Assembly (NCBI RefSeq): GCF_965198575.1
Contig: NZ_OZ240671.1
Span: 2,790,001-2,854,000 of the forward strand
Source: Lichenicola sp965198575
Lineage (GTDB): Bacteria > Pseudomonadota > Alphaproteobacteria > Acetobacterales > Acetobacteraceae
Length of the DNA stretch: 64,000 nucleotides
Reading direction: 5' to 3'
Shown: piece after piece, positions 44,305 to 53,638 of the stretch
Layout: each line of letters starts with the position of its first letter
How positions within the stretch are numbered: the first letter of the stretch is position 1
Program-made: the position numbers and the translations under genes
Notes under the pieces: model-generated
Database searches by the model: none
Seen by the model: only the letters and a program-made list of their open reading frames with translations
What the model was told of the DNA's origin: nothing

Positions 44305-45621
44305 TCAAGGCCGGCCGTTGTCTGTATCCGGGCGTCCGGCCCAGAGCCCGGCATCCGCGGCGGCAGGATCTGCCAGCAGCCAATGCATGACCATTTCGGC
44401 CGCCACGTCGAAATCCGCCATGTGCATCGCCTCGCGTGGGCTGTGACTGCCGTTCTGATTGCGCACGAACAGCATCCCCGCCGGCACCCCGGCCTGCGCA
44501 AACGCCGCCGCATCATGTCCGCCCCCGGACGCCATCCGGTGTGTCGCGTGTCCCAGCGATGCTGCCGCCCGGGCCAGTCCGGCCTGGATACCGGCGGCCA
44601 TGGCACAGGCCTGGCTGCCGGTTTCCGGGCCGAGCTCGATCGTCACCTGGCGTCGCACCGAGATCTCGGCCGCCAACCGCTCGAGCGCGTCGTGCAGAAG
44701 GTCCAGGCTGTCGCGCGAGACGCTGCGCATGTCCAGCTCCATCCGGGCCGACCCGGCGATCAGCGTGAACGCGGCATCCGCGCCTGTCGCCAGGACACAA
44801 ACCGTGCAGACCAGCTCATGACCTTCCGCCAGCATTCGTGCCCATTCCTGGTCGAGCCTGAAGGCCAGTTCCGCGGCCGCCATTGCCGCGTCGCGTCGAT
44901 ACGCGCGTGGTGTGGCGCCTGAATGGTTGCTCTCGCCGATGATCCGGATCGCGCGATGACGCCGCGAGCCGGGAATGCCGGTCACGATCCCGAGCGGCAC
45001 ATCGAGCCCATCCAGCACCGGGCCCTGCTCGATATGCACCTCCAGGAACGCGGCGACATTGTCCGCGCCAAGCCAGCCGGCGCCGGGCTCGATCCGTTCC
45101 GGCATGAAACCGGCGTCGCGCATATGCTGCGCGAGCGTGCGGCCGGTGTCGCGCCGTGGCACCGACAAGGCCTCCCTCTCGAGCGTCCCGAGCGCCGCCC
45201 GGCTGCCCGGAAAGCTCACCGCGAACCAGGCGCCGGCCTCCTCTGCCCGGGTGACGATCAGCCCGATGTCACGCTCCGGACGGAACTCCGCCGCGACCAT
45301 TCCGGCGAGACAGGCAAGTCCCGCCAGCACGCCCACCGGCCCGTCGTAATCGCCGCCACGGACGACGGAATCGAGATGGCTGCCGATCAGGACACGCTTC
45401 GCGCCACGATCACGCCCGGCCAAAGTGAGCAGCAGGTTGCCGGCGGGATCGACATGCTGCTCCAATCCGAGCCTGGCGCCTTCTGCAGCGATCAGATCAT
45501 GCGCACGCTGCTCGCCTGGACCGTATGCATCCCGGGTGACACCGTCGCCGTCCGCACTGTCGTCATGCAGCTGCCGGAACAGCCGGTGCGCGAGTGCGAC
45601 ATCCGGCCGCGGTACGATCAT
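44305..45621 (-). CDS. M20 Zn-dependent amidohydrolase of the hut operon (candidate N-formylglutamate deformylase)
   Basis: 438-residue member of the allantoate/N-carbamoyl-amino-acid amidohydrolase group. Metal and active-site segments are IGSHLDSVVRGGDYDGPVGVLAG, VTRAEEAGAWF, EVHIEQGPVLDG, GIPGSRRHRAIRIIGESNHSGATP and MASGGGHDAAAFAQAGVPAGMLFVRNQNGSHSPREAM. The ATG at 45621 overlaps the hutU stop by 4 nt, so it is coupled to HutU. The pathway with HutF makes N-formylglutamate, which normally needs HutG; no HutG is in the window, and this C-N hydrolase is in its place. That role is an inference; hydantoin or allantoate hydrolysis is the alternative. Confidence 0.82.
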   Translation of the reverse strand: MIVPRPDVALAHRLFRQLHDDSADGDGVTRDAYGPGEQRAHDLIAAEGARLGLEQHVDPAGNLLLTLAGRDRGAKRVLIGSHLDSVVRGGDYDGPVGVLAGLACLAGMVAAEFRPERDIGLIVTRAEEAGAWFAVSFPGSRAALGTLEREALSVPRRDTGRTLAQHMRDAGFMPERIEPGAGWLGADNVAAFLEVHIEQGPVLDGLDVPLGIVTGIPGSRRHRAIRIIGESNHSGATPRAYRRDAAMAAAELAFRLDQEWARMLAEGHELVCTVCVLATGADAAFTLIAGSARMELDMRSVSRDSLDLLHDALERLAAEISVRRQVTIELGPETGSQACAMAAGIQAGLARAAASLGHATHRMASGGGHDAAAFAQAGVPAGMLFVRNQNGSHSPREAMHMADFDVAAEMVMHWLLADPAAADAGLWAGRPDTDNGRP

Positions 45622-47285
45622 CCAAGAATGCCCGGCAGATCGAGCTGGTGCGTCCGCGCGCAGTCCAGCGCCGCCTCGTATCCTGCATCCGCATGCCGCA
45701 TCACGCCGGTCGCGGGGTCGTTCCACAACACCCGACCCACCCGTGCCGCAGCTTCCGGCGTGCCATCACAGACCACCACCATGCCGGCATGCTGCGAGAA
45801 CCCCATGCCGACGCCGCCGCCATGATGCAGCGACACCCAGGTCGCACCCGACGCGGTATTCAGCATCGCGTTGAGAAGCGGCCAGTCCGACACTGCATCG
45901 GATCCGTCCTGCATCGCCTCGGTTTCACGGTTCGGGCTGGCGACCGATCCGGAGTCGAGATGGTCACGGCCGATCACCACCGGCGCCTTGAGCTCGCCGC
46001 GCGCCACCATCTCGTTGAAGGCGAGGCCGAGCCGGTGCCGGTCGCCGAGCCCGACCCAGCAGATCCGCGCCGGCAAGCCCTGGAACCTGATCCGCGCCCG
46101 CGCCATGTCGAGCCAGCGATGCAATGCCGCATCGTTCGGCATGAGCTCGCGGACCTTTTCATCCGTGCGGTAGATATCCTCGGGATCGCCGGAGAGCGCC
46201 ACCCAGCGGAACGGCCCGACGCCGCGGCAGAACAACGGACGGATATAGGCGGGCACGAAGCCGGGAAACTCGAACGCGTCCGGGACGCCCTCCTCCTGCG
46301 CCATCTGCCGAATGTTGTTGCCGTAATCGAAGGTCGGCACGCCCATGCGGTGGAAGGCGAGCATGGCTTCCACCTGTACCGCCATCGACCGCTTTGCCGC
46401 CGCCACCGTTCCGGACGGATCGCCGAGCCGCCGCTGCTCCCAGCCCGGCACCGTCCAGCCCTGCGGCAGGTAGCCGTTCAGCGGGTCATGCGCAGAGGTC
46501 TGGTCGGTCACCATGTCCGGCCGCACGCCACGACGCACAAGCTCGCCGAACACGTCGGCCGCGTTTCCGAGCAGCCCAACCGACACCGGCTTGCCGTCGA
46601 TGCGTGCGCGCTCGATCATCTCGAGCGCCTGGTCGATATCGTCCGCGCGGAGATCGAGGTACTTCGTGCGTAGCCGCATCTCGATGCGGCTCTCCTGGCA
46701 CTCGACCGCGAGACACGATGCCCCCGCCATCACCGCCGCCAGCGGTTGTGCCGCACCCATGCCGCCGAGCCCGCCGGTCAGGATCCAGCGCCCGCTGAGG
46801 TCGCCGCCGTAATGCTGCCGACCGGCCTCCACGAAGGTCTCGTAGGTGCCCTGGACGATCCCCTGGCTGCCGATATAGATCCAGGAACCGGCGGTCATCT
46901 GGCCATACATCATCAGCCCGCGCCGATCGAGCTCGTTGAAATGCTCCCAGTTGGCCCAGCGCGGCACCAGGTTCGAGTTCGCGATCAGCACCCGCGGCGC
47001 GTTCTCGTGGGTGCGGAACACGCCCACCGGCTTGCCCGACTGGATCAGCAATGTCTGGTCGCTCTCCAACCGTCGGAGTGTCGCGACGATCGCGTCGAAG
47101 CTTTCCCAGTCGCGCGCTGCCCGGCCGATCCCGCCATAAACCACGAGTTCTTCCGGCCGCTCCGCGACCTCCGGATCGAGATTGTTCATCAGCATCCGCA
47201 ACGGCGCTTCCGTGAGCCACGAGCGCGCCGATAATGCGGTGCCGCGGGCCGCACGGATGATCCGGGAACGATCGAGACGGGTCAT
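45618..47285 (-). CDS. hutU: Urocanate hydratase
   Basis: 555-residue enzyme that converts urocanate to imidazolonepropionate using tightly bound NAD. The NAD-binding and active regions RWILTGGLGGMGAAQPLAAVMAG, LVPRWANWEHFNELDRRGLMMYGQMTAGSWIYIGSQGIVQGTYETF, VTDQTSAHDPLNGYLPQG and the Cys-containing RPLFCRGVGPFRWVALSGDPEDI are all present. The length matches the family. The ATG follows GGAGAAAG. It lies 12 nt after hutH and overlaps the M20 gene, which makes hutI-hutH-hutU-M20 one leftward operon. Confidence 0.98.
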   Translation of the reverse strand: MTRLDRSRIIRAARGTALSARSWLTEAPLRMLMNNLDPEVAERPEELVVYGGIGRAARDWESFDAIVATLRRLESDQTLLIQSGKPVGVFRTHENAPRVLIANSNLVPRWANWEHFNELDRRGLMMYGQMTAGSWIYIGSQGIVQGTYETFVEAGRQHYGGDLSGRWILTGGLGGMGAAQPLAAVMAGASCLAVECQESRIEMRLRTKYLDLRADDIDQALEMIERARIDGKPVSVGLLGNAADVFGELVRRGVRPDMVTDQTSAHDPLNGYLPQGWTVPGWEQRRLGDPSGTVAAAKRSMAVQVEAMLAFHRMGVPTFDYGNNIRQMAQEEGVPDAFEFPGFVPAYIRPLFCRGVGPFRWVALSGDPEDIYRTDEKVRELMPNDAALHRWLDMARARIRFQGLPARICWVGLGDRHRLGLAFNEMVARGELKAPVVIGRDHLDSGSVASPNRETEAMQDGSDAVSDWPLLNAMLNTASGATWVSLHHGGGVGMGFSQHAGMVVVCDGTPEAAARVGRVLWNDPATGVMRHADAGYEAALDCARTHQLDLPGILG

Positions 47286-47297
47286 CGGACTTTCTCC

Positions 47298-48830
47298 TTA
47301 CGTCAGGACCAGCGCCGGCATCGCGGGCGCCGCATCCAGGACCGCGCCGCTTCGCACCAGGGTCGAGGCATGCGCAATATCGGGTGCGAAGAACCGGTCC
47401 TGGTCCAGCATCGGGATGTCCCGGCGCAGCAGCGACCGGACCGCCTCCAGCGGCGCGCTCGAGAGCAGCGGTCGGTGGAAGTCGCAGCCCTGTGCTGCCG
47501 AAAGCAGTTCGATGCCCAGGATCGCGGTCAGGTTTTCAGCCATCGGCAGGAGCCGCCGCGCCCCGTGTGCGGCCATCGAGACATGGTCCTCCTGGTTCGC
47601 CGAGGTCGGGATGCTGTCGACGCTCGCCGGCGTCGCGCGCTGCTTGTTCTCCGATACCAGGGCCGCGGCGGTAACCTGCGGGATCATGAAACCCGAGTTC
47701 AGGCCTGGCCGCGGCGTGAGGAACGCGGGCAGACCGGAGAGTGCCGGATCGACCAGCATGGCGATGCGTCGCTCGGCAATCGATCCGATTTCGCAGAGTG
47801 CGAGCGCGATCATGTCGGCCGCGAACGCCACCGGCTCGGCATGGAAGTTGCCGCCGGACAGGGCCTCGACAGTGTCGGTCATGATCAGCGGGTTGTCGGT
47901 CACGCCATTCGCCTCGGTGCCCAGCGTGGCCGCCGCCTGGCGCAGCAGATCGAGCACCGCTCCCATCACCTGCGGCTGGCAGCGCAGGCAGTACGGATCC
48001 TGTACCCGCTCGTCGCCTTGCAGATGCGAGGCGCGGATCTCGCTGCCCTGCATCACGGTGCGCAAAGCCGCTGCAATGTCGATCTGTCCTCGATGGCGAC
48101 GCAAGCGATGGATGCGCGGGTCGAACGGGGTATCGGAACCACGTGCCGCATCGGTGGACATGGCACCGGTCAGAACCGCGGTGGCCAGCAGGCGCTCCGC
48201 CTCGAACAATCCCGCCAGGGCGTTGGCGGTCGAGAACTGCGTGCCGTTCAGCAGCGCCAGCCCCTCCTTCGGCCCGAGCACCACCGGCGCCAATCCGCAT
48301 GCGGCCAGCGCGATTTCGGCCGGTTCGGGAACGCCGTCGCGCAGGATCGTGCCGACACCGATCATCGCCGCCGCCATGTGCGCCAGCGGTGCGAGGTCGC
48401 CCGACGCGCCGACGGAGCCCTGGCCCGGCACCAGCGGTACCAGCCGGTGCGCCAGCATCGCCTCCAGGAGCGCCATCGTCGCAGGCTGCACCCCGGACGC
48501 GCCCTGCGCCAGCGACGCCAGCTTGAGCGCCAGCATCAGGCGGCAGATCGCCCCCGGCGTCGGCTCGCCCACCCCCGCCGCATGCGACAGCACGATGTTG
48601 CGCTGGAGGGTTTCGAGTTCCGCGTCGCCGATGCGGATCGAGGCCAGGCGCCCGAACCCGGTATTGATCCCGTACACCGGCTCGCCGCGCTCGAGGATCG
48701 TCCTGACGGCTGCAGCACTTTCGGCGATGACGGGCCCGCAGGCCGGGTCCAGCGCCGGCGCCGCGCCGCGATAGATCGCGCGCCAGCTTGAGAGCGGGAC
48801 GTCGCCTGGTGTCAGAACAACCCGTGTCAT
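47298..48830 (-). CDS. hutH: Histidine ammonia-lyase
   Basis: 510-residue enzyme that deaminates histidine to urocanate. The Ala-Ser-Gly triad that cyclises to the MIO cofactor is at residues 142-144 in GSVGASGDLAPLAHM. Other signatures are YGINTGFG, LLNGTQFSTANALAG, QDPYCLRCQPQVMGA, SGGNFHAEPVAFAADM and the later SIPTSANQEDHVSMAAHGARRLL. ATG 48830 overlaps the hutI stop by 4 nt. A longer frame to 49004 is antisense noise within hutI. Confidence 0.98.
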   Translation of the reverse strand: MTRVVLTPGDVPLSSWRAIYRGAAPALDPACGPVIAESAAAVRTILERGEPVYGINTGFGRLASIRIGDAELETLQRNIVLSHAAGVGEPTPGAICRLMLALKLASLAQGASGVQPATMALLEAMLAHRLVPLVPGQGSVGASGDLAPLAHMAAAMIGVGTILRDGVPEPAEIALAACGLAPVVLGPKEGLALLNGTQFSTANALAGLFEAERLLATAVLTGAMSTDAARGSDTPFDPRIHRLRRHRGQIDIAAALRTVMQGSEIRASHLQGDERVQDPYCLRCQPQVMGAVLDLLRQAAATLGTEANGVTDNPLIMTDTVEALSGGNFHAEPVAFAADMIALALCEIGSIAERRIAMLVDPALSGLPAFLTPRPGLNSGFMIPQVTAAALVSENKQRATPASVDSIPTSANQEDHVSMAAHGARRLLPMAENLTAILGIELLSAAQGCDFHRPLLSSAPLEAVRSLLRRDIPMLDQDRFFAPDIAHASTLVRSGAVLDAAPAMPALVLT

Positions 48831-50023
48831 GATCCGGAAAAAACCCTTTGGTGCAGCGGATTGTGGCCGAGCCAATAGACCAGCTCCGCCGGTTGTTCGA
48901 TCGACCAGATGGCAAGATCGCAGTCGCGGCCGGCTTCCAGCGTGCCGGCCCGATCCTGCCGTCCCAGCGCGCGCGCCGCCTCGCGTGTCATGCCGAGCAG
49001 GCATTCCTCGATGGTCAGTCCGAACAGGTTCGCAGCCAGGCCCATCGCCAGCAACGGGGAGACGAGCGGCGAGGATCCGGGGTTGAGATCGGTCGCGACC
49101 GCCATCCGCACGCCATGCCGCCGGAACGCGCCGATCGGCGGCTTGCGTGTCTCGTGCAGCGTCAGGAAGGCGCCCGGCAGGATCACCGCCACCGTTCCGC
49201 TGCGTGCCATCGCCGCCGCGCCGGCATCGGATGCATATTCCAGATGGTCAGCCGACAAGGCGCCGAACCGGGCTGCAAGTGCGGCGCCGCCAAGATCCGA
49301 GAGCTGGTCTGCATGCAGCCGGACCTGCAACCCATGCGCATGTGCGGCCCCGAATACGCGTGCGACCTGCGCTGCGGAAAATGCGATCGTCTCGCAGAAC
49401 GCATCGACGCTGTCTGCGAGACGGCCGGAGGCAATTTCGGGGATCATCCGGGTGCAGACCAGATCGAGATAGCCGTCGACGTTGTCGAGGTACTCCGGCG
49501 GCACCGCGTGCGCACCGAGATAGCTCGGCGAGACGTGCACGCGCCGATGCTCGCCCAGCGAGCGGGCCACCTCAAGCTGCCGGATTTCGGTCTCCACATC
49601 CAGTCCGTAGCCGGATTTCACCTCAAGCGTGGTGACACCTGCGGCGATCATCACGTCGAGCCGCGCCAGGGCCTGCGTGCGCAGCGTGTCCGCCGGGGCG
49701 GCGCGCGTCGCGGCGACTGTGGCGCGGATGCCGCCGACCGCAGCCAGATCCTCGTATCGCGCGCCGGCAAGCCTGAGCCGGAACTCGTCGACCCGGTCCC
49801 CACCGAACACCAGGTGGGTATGGCAGTCGATCAGACCGGGCGTGATCCAGCGTCCGTCGCAATGGATGGTTTCGCGCGCGTCGATCGCCGGCGCATCCGT
49901 TGCCGGTCCGCAATAGACGATCCTGCCGTCCAGTGCTGCGATCATCCCGTTCTCGACGATGCCGAGCGTGTCGGTCGTCATCGTCGCCAGCCGCGAGTCG
50001 CGCCAAATCGTGTCGACCCGCAT
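48827..50023 (-). CDS. hutI: Imidazolonepropionase
   Basis: 398-residue amidohydrolase that opens imidazolonepropionate to formiminoglutamate. Metal ligands are seen in TPGLIDCHTHLVFGGDR, TTLEVKSGYGLDVETE, HLEYA and ATDLNPGSSPL, the usual set for HutI. The ATG at 50023 has GGGAGG upstream. It is the first gene of the leftward hut operon, and a HutC-type operator lies 17 nt upstream of it. Confidence 0.97.
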   Translation of the reverse strand: MRVDTIWRDSRLATMTTDTLGIVENGMIAALDGRIVYCGPATDAPAIDARETIHCDGRWITPGLIDCHTHLVFGGDRVDEFRLRLAGARYEDLAAVGGIRATVAATRAAPADTLRTQALARLDVMIAAGVTTLEVKSGYGLDVETEIRQLEVARSLGEHRRVHVSPSYLGAHAVPPEYLDNVDGYLDLVCTRMIPEIASGRLADSVDAFCETIAFSAAQVARVFGAAHAHGLQVRLHADQLSDLGGAALAARFGALSADHLEYASDAGAAAMARSGTVAVILPGAFLTLHETRKPPIGAFRRHGVRMAVATDLNPGSSPLVSPLLAMGLAANLFGLTIEECLLGMTREAARALGRQDRAGTLEAGRDCDLAIWSIEQPAELVYWLGHNPLHQRVFSGS

Positions 50024-50040
50024 TGGCGCCTCCCGCGTCT

Positions 50041-50054
50041 AATGTCTATACATT
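50041..50054. promoter_or_regulatory. HutC operator candidate
   Basis: AATGTCTATACATT is an imperfect 14-bp palindrome: arms AATGT/ACATT are exact, with one mismatch in the centre. GntR/HutC repressors bind sites of this form. It sits between divergent hutI (start 50023) and hutF (start 50100) and contains a TATACA that may be the -10 of hutF, so binding would block both directions. Confidence 0.6.
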
Positions 50055-50099
50055 GTCCGTCCGGTCCGGTTATGTCCAGGTCAAACGGGTGGGGTGCCG

Positions 50100-51461
50100 A
50101 TGACGTCGCTGTTCTTCGCGGGCGCGCTCCTGCCGACAGGGTGGGCCGGGGAGGTCCGGATCACCGTGGCGAACGGCATGATCGACACGATTGAGAGCGG
50201 CGTGCGGCCGCAAGCTGGCGATCACCGCGGCGGCTATGCCATCGCCGGCATCCAGAACGTGCACAGCCACGCCTTCCAGCGTGGCATGGCCGGCCTTTCG
50301 GAGCGCCGGCTCAGCGCGGAGGATAGCTTCTGGAGCTGGCGCGAGATCATGTATCGCTTCCTCGACCGCATGACGCCGGAGGATATCGAGGCGATCGCCG
50401 CCCAGGCCTATGTCGAGATGCTGACAGGCGGGTTCACGCGGGTCGGCGAATTCCACTACGTGCACCGGTCGCCCGACGGGAGCCCCTACGCCGACCCGGG
50501 GGAATTGTGCGCCCGCATCGCAGCCGCGGCCGATCGCACCGGCATCCGGCTCACCCTGCTGCCATGCTTCTACGCGCACGGGGATTTCGGCGCGGCTCCG
50601 CCCGAGCCCGGCCAGCGCCGCTTCATCCACTCCCTCGACAGCTACGCGCAACTCCTCGACCGTGCCGCCGACCTGATCCGCCCGCTCGACGGCGCCACCA
50701 TCGGCATCGCACCGCACAGTCTGCGCGCGGTCTCTGCGGACGAGCTTCTGGCGCTCGTGGCGCTGGCGGGCTCGCGTCCGATCCATATCCATGCGGCCGA
50801 ACAGACCCGGGAGGTCGAGGCCTGCCTCGCCAGCACCGGCCAGCGTCCGGTCGAATGGCTGCTCGACCATGCTCCGCTCGATGCGCGCTGGTGCCTGATC
50901 CATGCAACCCACATGACCGCTGCGGAGACCGCCCGTCTCGCCGCCACCGATGCGACGGTCGGGCTGTGCCCGCTCACCGAGGCCTCGCTCGGCGACGGCA
51001 TCTTTCCGGCGGCCGCCTGGCAGTCTGCAGGCGGTCGCATCGCCATCGGCACCGACAGCAACATCCAGATCGACGTCGCCGCCGAGCTCCGGCAGCTCGA
51101 ATACGCCCAGCGCCTCGCCACCCGGCGGCGCAACGTGCTCGCCTCGGGGCAGGGGGCCTCGACCGGCGCCTCGCTGCTCGATGCCGCGTGGTCCGGTGGC
51201 GCTGCAGCATTGGGCGTGGCGCCGGCGATCCTGGCCCCGGGCTCTCCGGCCGACATCGTCGGGCTCGACGCCGAGGCCGTGTGTTTCGACGCCGCCAGCG
51301 TGTCCACGCGGCTCGATGCCTGGCTGTTCGCCGCAGCGCGATCGCCGGTGCGTGACGTCTGGGTCGCCGGCAACCACCTGGTCGCGGATGGGCAGCACCG
51401 TGCGGCAGGCGAGGTCCGCACCGCCTACCGCGCCTGCGTGCGCCGTCTGATGCTGGCGTGA
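50100..51461 (+). CDS. hutF: Formimidoylglutamate deiminase
   Basis: 453-residue amidohydrolase that turns N-formimino-glutamate into N-formylglutamate and ammonia, the first half of the two-step branch of histidine breakdown. The metal-binding motifs are IQNVHSHAFQRGMAG, GIAPHSLRAV, PIHIHAAEQTREVEACL, HATHM and GTDSNIQIDV. ATG 50100 follows GGGTGGGG; a GTG at 50094 is possible. Its stop and the hutC start share TGATG. The route needs an N-formylglutamate deformylase, for which the M20 gene is the nearest candidate. Confidence 0.96.
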   Translation: MTSLFFAGALLPTGWAGEVRITVANGMIDTIESGVRPQAGDHRGGYAIAGIQNVHSHAFQRGMAGLSERRLSAEDSFWSWREIMYRFLDRMTPEDIEAIAAQAYVEMLTGGFTRVGEFHYVHRSPDGSPYADPGELCARIAAAADRTGIRLTLLPCFYAHGDFGAAPPEPGQRRFIHSLDSYAQLLDRAADLIRPLDGATIGIAPHSLRAVSADELLALVALAGSRPIHIHAAEQTREVEACLASTGQRPVEWLLDHAPLDARWCLIHATHMTAAETARLAATDATVGLCPLTEASLGDGIFPAAAWQSAGGRIAIGTDSNIQIDVAAELRQLEYAQRLATRRRNVLASGQGASTGASLLDAAWSGGAAALGVAPAILAPGSPADIVGLDAEAVCFDAASVSTRLDAWLFAAARSPVRDVWVAGNHLVADGQHRAAGEVRTAYRACVRRLMLA

Positions 51462-52192
51462 TGCTGCAGAAAGTCGCGCCCATGCTGCAGACCATCGGCG
51501 GCCGCATCGAGGCGGAACTCGAGGCGCGTATCCTGTCCGGCGATTGGCCCCCGGGACATCGCATCCCGCCCGAGCATGCGCTCATGGCGCAGTACGGCTG
51601 TTCGCGGATGACCGTCAGCAAGGTGCTGGGCACCATGGCCACTCGCGGCCTGATCGTCAGGCGCAAGCGGGCGGGCACCTTTGTTGCCAGCCCACCGGCG
51701 GAACGTTCGGTGCTCGAGATCGAGGACTTTGCCGAGCAGGCGCGTCGCACCGGCCAGTGCTACCGCCACACGATCGGGTCCAGCCGCCTGCGCGCCGCGA
51801 CCCGTGCAGAAGTCCGCGAGCTTGGGCTCGGGGCCGGGACAGGTGTGCGCGCCGTCACCTGCCTGCATGAGCTGGGTGGCCAGCCGATCGCCTGGGAGCA
51901 GCGGCTGATCGTGCTTGACGTCGTTCCGGATGCCGAAGTGCAGGACTTCGTCGCGATCCCGCCCGGAACCTGGCTGCTGCGCCACATCCCCTGGAGCGAG
52001 GCCGAGCACGTGATCTCCGCGATCGGCGCGTCGGCCATGCTCGCGACCCGCCTGGCGATCGCGCCTGGCGATGCGTGCCTGACACTGCACCGGCGCACCT
52101 GGCTGCAGGGGGCCCTCGTGACCGATGTCCGGCTGACCTATCCCGCCGCGCGCTACCGTTTCTCAGGACGCTTCTCTCCCGCGACGCGGTAG
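51461..52192 (+). CDS. hutC: Histidine utilization repressor HutC
   Basis: 243-residue GntR-family repressor. The N-terminal winged helix reads ILSGDWPPGHRIPPEHALMAQYGCSRMTVSKVLGTMATRGLIVRRKRAGTFV. The UTRA ligand domain follows from about residue 85 (VLEIEDFAEQARRTGQCYRHTIGSSRLRAA) and includes the final RRTWLQGALVTDVRLTYPAARYRFSGRF. HutC is released by urocanate in other proteobacteria. It is translated with hutF. Its last 30 nt overlap the convergent glycosyltransferase gene. Confidence 0.96.
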   Translation: MLQKVAPMLQTIGGRIEAELEARILSGDWPPGHRIPPEHALMAQYGCSRMTVSKVLGTMATRGLIVRRKRAGTFVASPPAERSVLEIEDFAEQARRTGQCYRHTIGSSRLRAATRAEVRELGLGAGTGVRAVTCLHELGGQPIAWEQRLIVLDVVPDAEVQDFVAIPPGTWLLRHIPWSEAEHVISAIGASAMLATRLAIAPGDACLTLHRRTWLQGALVTDVRLTYPAARYRFSGRFSPATR

Positions 52193-53638
52193 GGGATCGA
52201 TCGACCAATCCAGCAGATCGGCGGTCACCTTCGCGATCGGGCTGCCCCAGTCGAACGGGGCTGGCTGGGTATGGATCCGCATGCTGCGATACCACGGCGT
52301 GTCCGTCCGCCCGGGAAGCCAGCGCCAGCACTGGTCGTAGCGCGAGAGTAGCCAGACCGGCCGACCGAGGGCAGCGGCCAGATGCGCCGTCGAGGTATCC
52401 ACCGCGATGACCAGGTCGAGTAGCGACACGAGGCCTGCGGTGTCGTCGAAATCCCTGATCAGTGCGGTGTGATCGATGATCGGCAGGGCACCCGCCGGAT
52501 CGGTGATCTCGGCGGCGGCCTCGCCAAGTTGCAGGCTGTAGAACACGGCATCGTCGGCGCAGCGTGCCAAGGGTGCCAGCGCGGACAGGCTTGTCGAGCG
52601 CCGGCTGTCCATGAGCAGGTTCTCGAGATGCCAGGGTCGCCTGCCGCCGGACCAGACCAGCCCCACCTTCAGCGGCGGCCGATGCGACCCCGGCCCGGGA
52701 TGGCGGTCGGCTGCATCGCGATCGAGCACCGTCTGCCACCGTGCGACGATGTCGGGATCCGCCACCAGGTAGCCACCGGCGCACGGCACCGTGTCGATCG
52801 TCATGCCCAAGACGTAAGGCAGGCTCATCAGCGAGCAGAACAGGTCGTAGGGGGGCAGGGCGGCTGCGTCGGCCAGGACGGGAATGCCGAATATGCGGGA
52901 CATCAGGCGGACCAGCGGCTGAGGCACCTGCATCACCAGCCGGCAATCCAGTGCGTGCAGGAGTGGGATGAAGCGGCAGAACTGCAGGATGTCACCGAGA
53001 CCACCCTCTCCGTGCAGCAGCAGAGTGCGGCCGGCCAGCGGCTCGCCCTTCCATGACGGGCCCTTGGGCAGGCCGTCGGAGAAAATGCGGGTGTGCAGCC
53101 GCCATTCGTACTCGGCAAAGCCTTTCCGGTAGTCGCCGGCTGCAAGATAGGCGAACGAGCGAGCGGTCCGGAGGTCGGCATCGTCCGGGGACGCGGCGAT
53201 TGCAAGATCAAGCAGGCCCAGCGCCTCGATCGGCAGGCCCCGACGCCGCAGGGTCACGCCCAGCCCGGACAGTGCAGGCCCATGATCGGGCTTCAGGCGC
53301 AACGCGTTCGAGAACGCGGCGATCGCGTCGTCATAGCGCTGCAGCTCGAGACACACGGTGCCGATATTGGACCACGCAGCATGCCGCGCCGGGTCCAGGG
53401 AGACGGCGCGCCGCAGAAAGCCGAGCGCCTCCTCGAACCGCCCGAGCTCCTTCAGTGCGCCACCGAGATTGAGCAGCACCCGAACGTCATCGGGCCTGAG
53501 CGGCACGACCTGCTCGAAGGCGGCCACCGTTGCCGCATAATCCCGGTTTTGCAGAGCCGCGTCCCCGGTGGCCGTCAGTCGCACGGGATCGACCGGGTCC
53601 GCCCGATCCAACTTACAGGCGCCTGGCTCCATCGGCAT
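52163..53638 (-). CDS. TPR-containing glycosyltransferase-like protein
   Basis: 491-residue cytoplasmic protein in two parts. Residues 20-175 hold about four tetratricopeptide repeats (AALQNRDYAATVAAFEQVVPLRPDD, LNLGGALKELGRFEEALGFLRRAVSLDP, SNIGTVCLELQRYDDAIAAFSNALRLKPDH). The C-terminal part from about 200 resembles the heptosyltransferase/GT9-like domain found behind TPR arrays: HGEGGLGDILQFCRFIPLL, VGLVWSGG, DFDDTAGLVSLLDLVIAVDTSTAHLAAALGRPVWLLSRYDQCWRWL. A sugar transfer role to glycans or proteins is inferred; the acceptor is unknown. It lies 157 nt beyond the TTC38-like gene and convergent with hutC. Confidence 0.85.
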   Translation of the reverse strand: MPMEPGACKLDRADPVDPVRLTATGDAALQNRDYAATVAAFEQVVPLRPDDVRVLLNLGGALKELGRFEEALGFLRRAVSLDPARHAAWSNIGTVCLELQRYDDAIAAFSNALRLKPDHGPALSGLGVTLRRRGLPIEALGLLDLAIAASPDDADLRTARSFAYLAAGDYRKGFAEYEWRLHTRIFSDGLPKGPSWKGEPLAGRTLLLHGEGGLGDILQFCRFIPLLHALDCRLVMQVPQPLVRLMSRIFGIPVLADAAALPPYDLFCSLMSLPYVLGMTIDTVPCAGGYLVADPDIVARWQTVLDRDAADRHPGPGSHRPPLKVGLVWSGGRRPWHLENLLMDSRRSTSLSALAPLARCADDAVFYSLQLGEAAAEITDPAGALPIIDHTALIRDFDDTAGLVSLLDLVIAVDTSTAHLAAALGRPVWLLSRYDQCWRWLPGRTDTPWYRSMRIHTQPAPFDWGSPIAKVTADLLDWSIDPLPRRGREAS

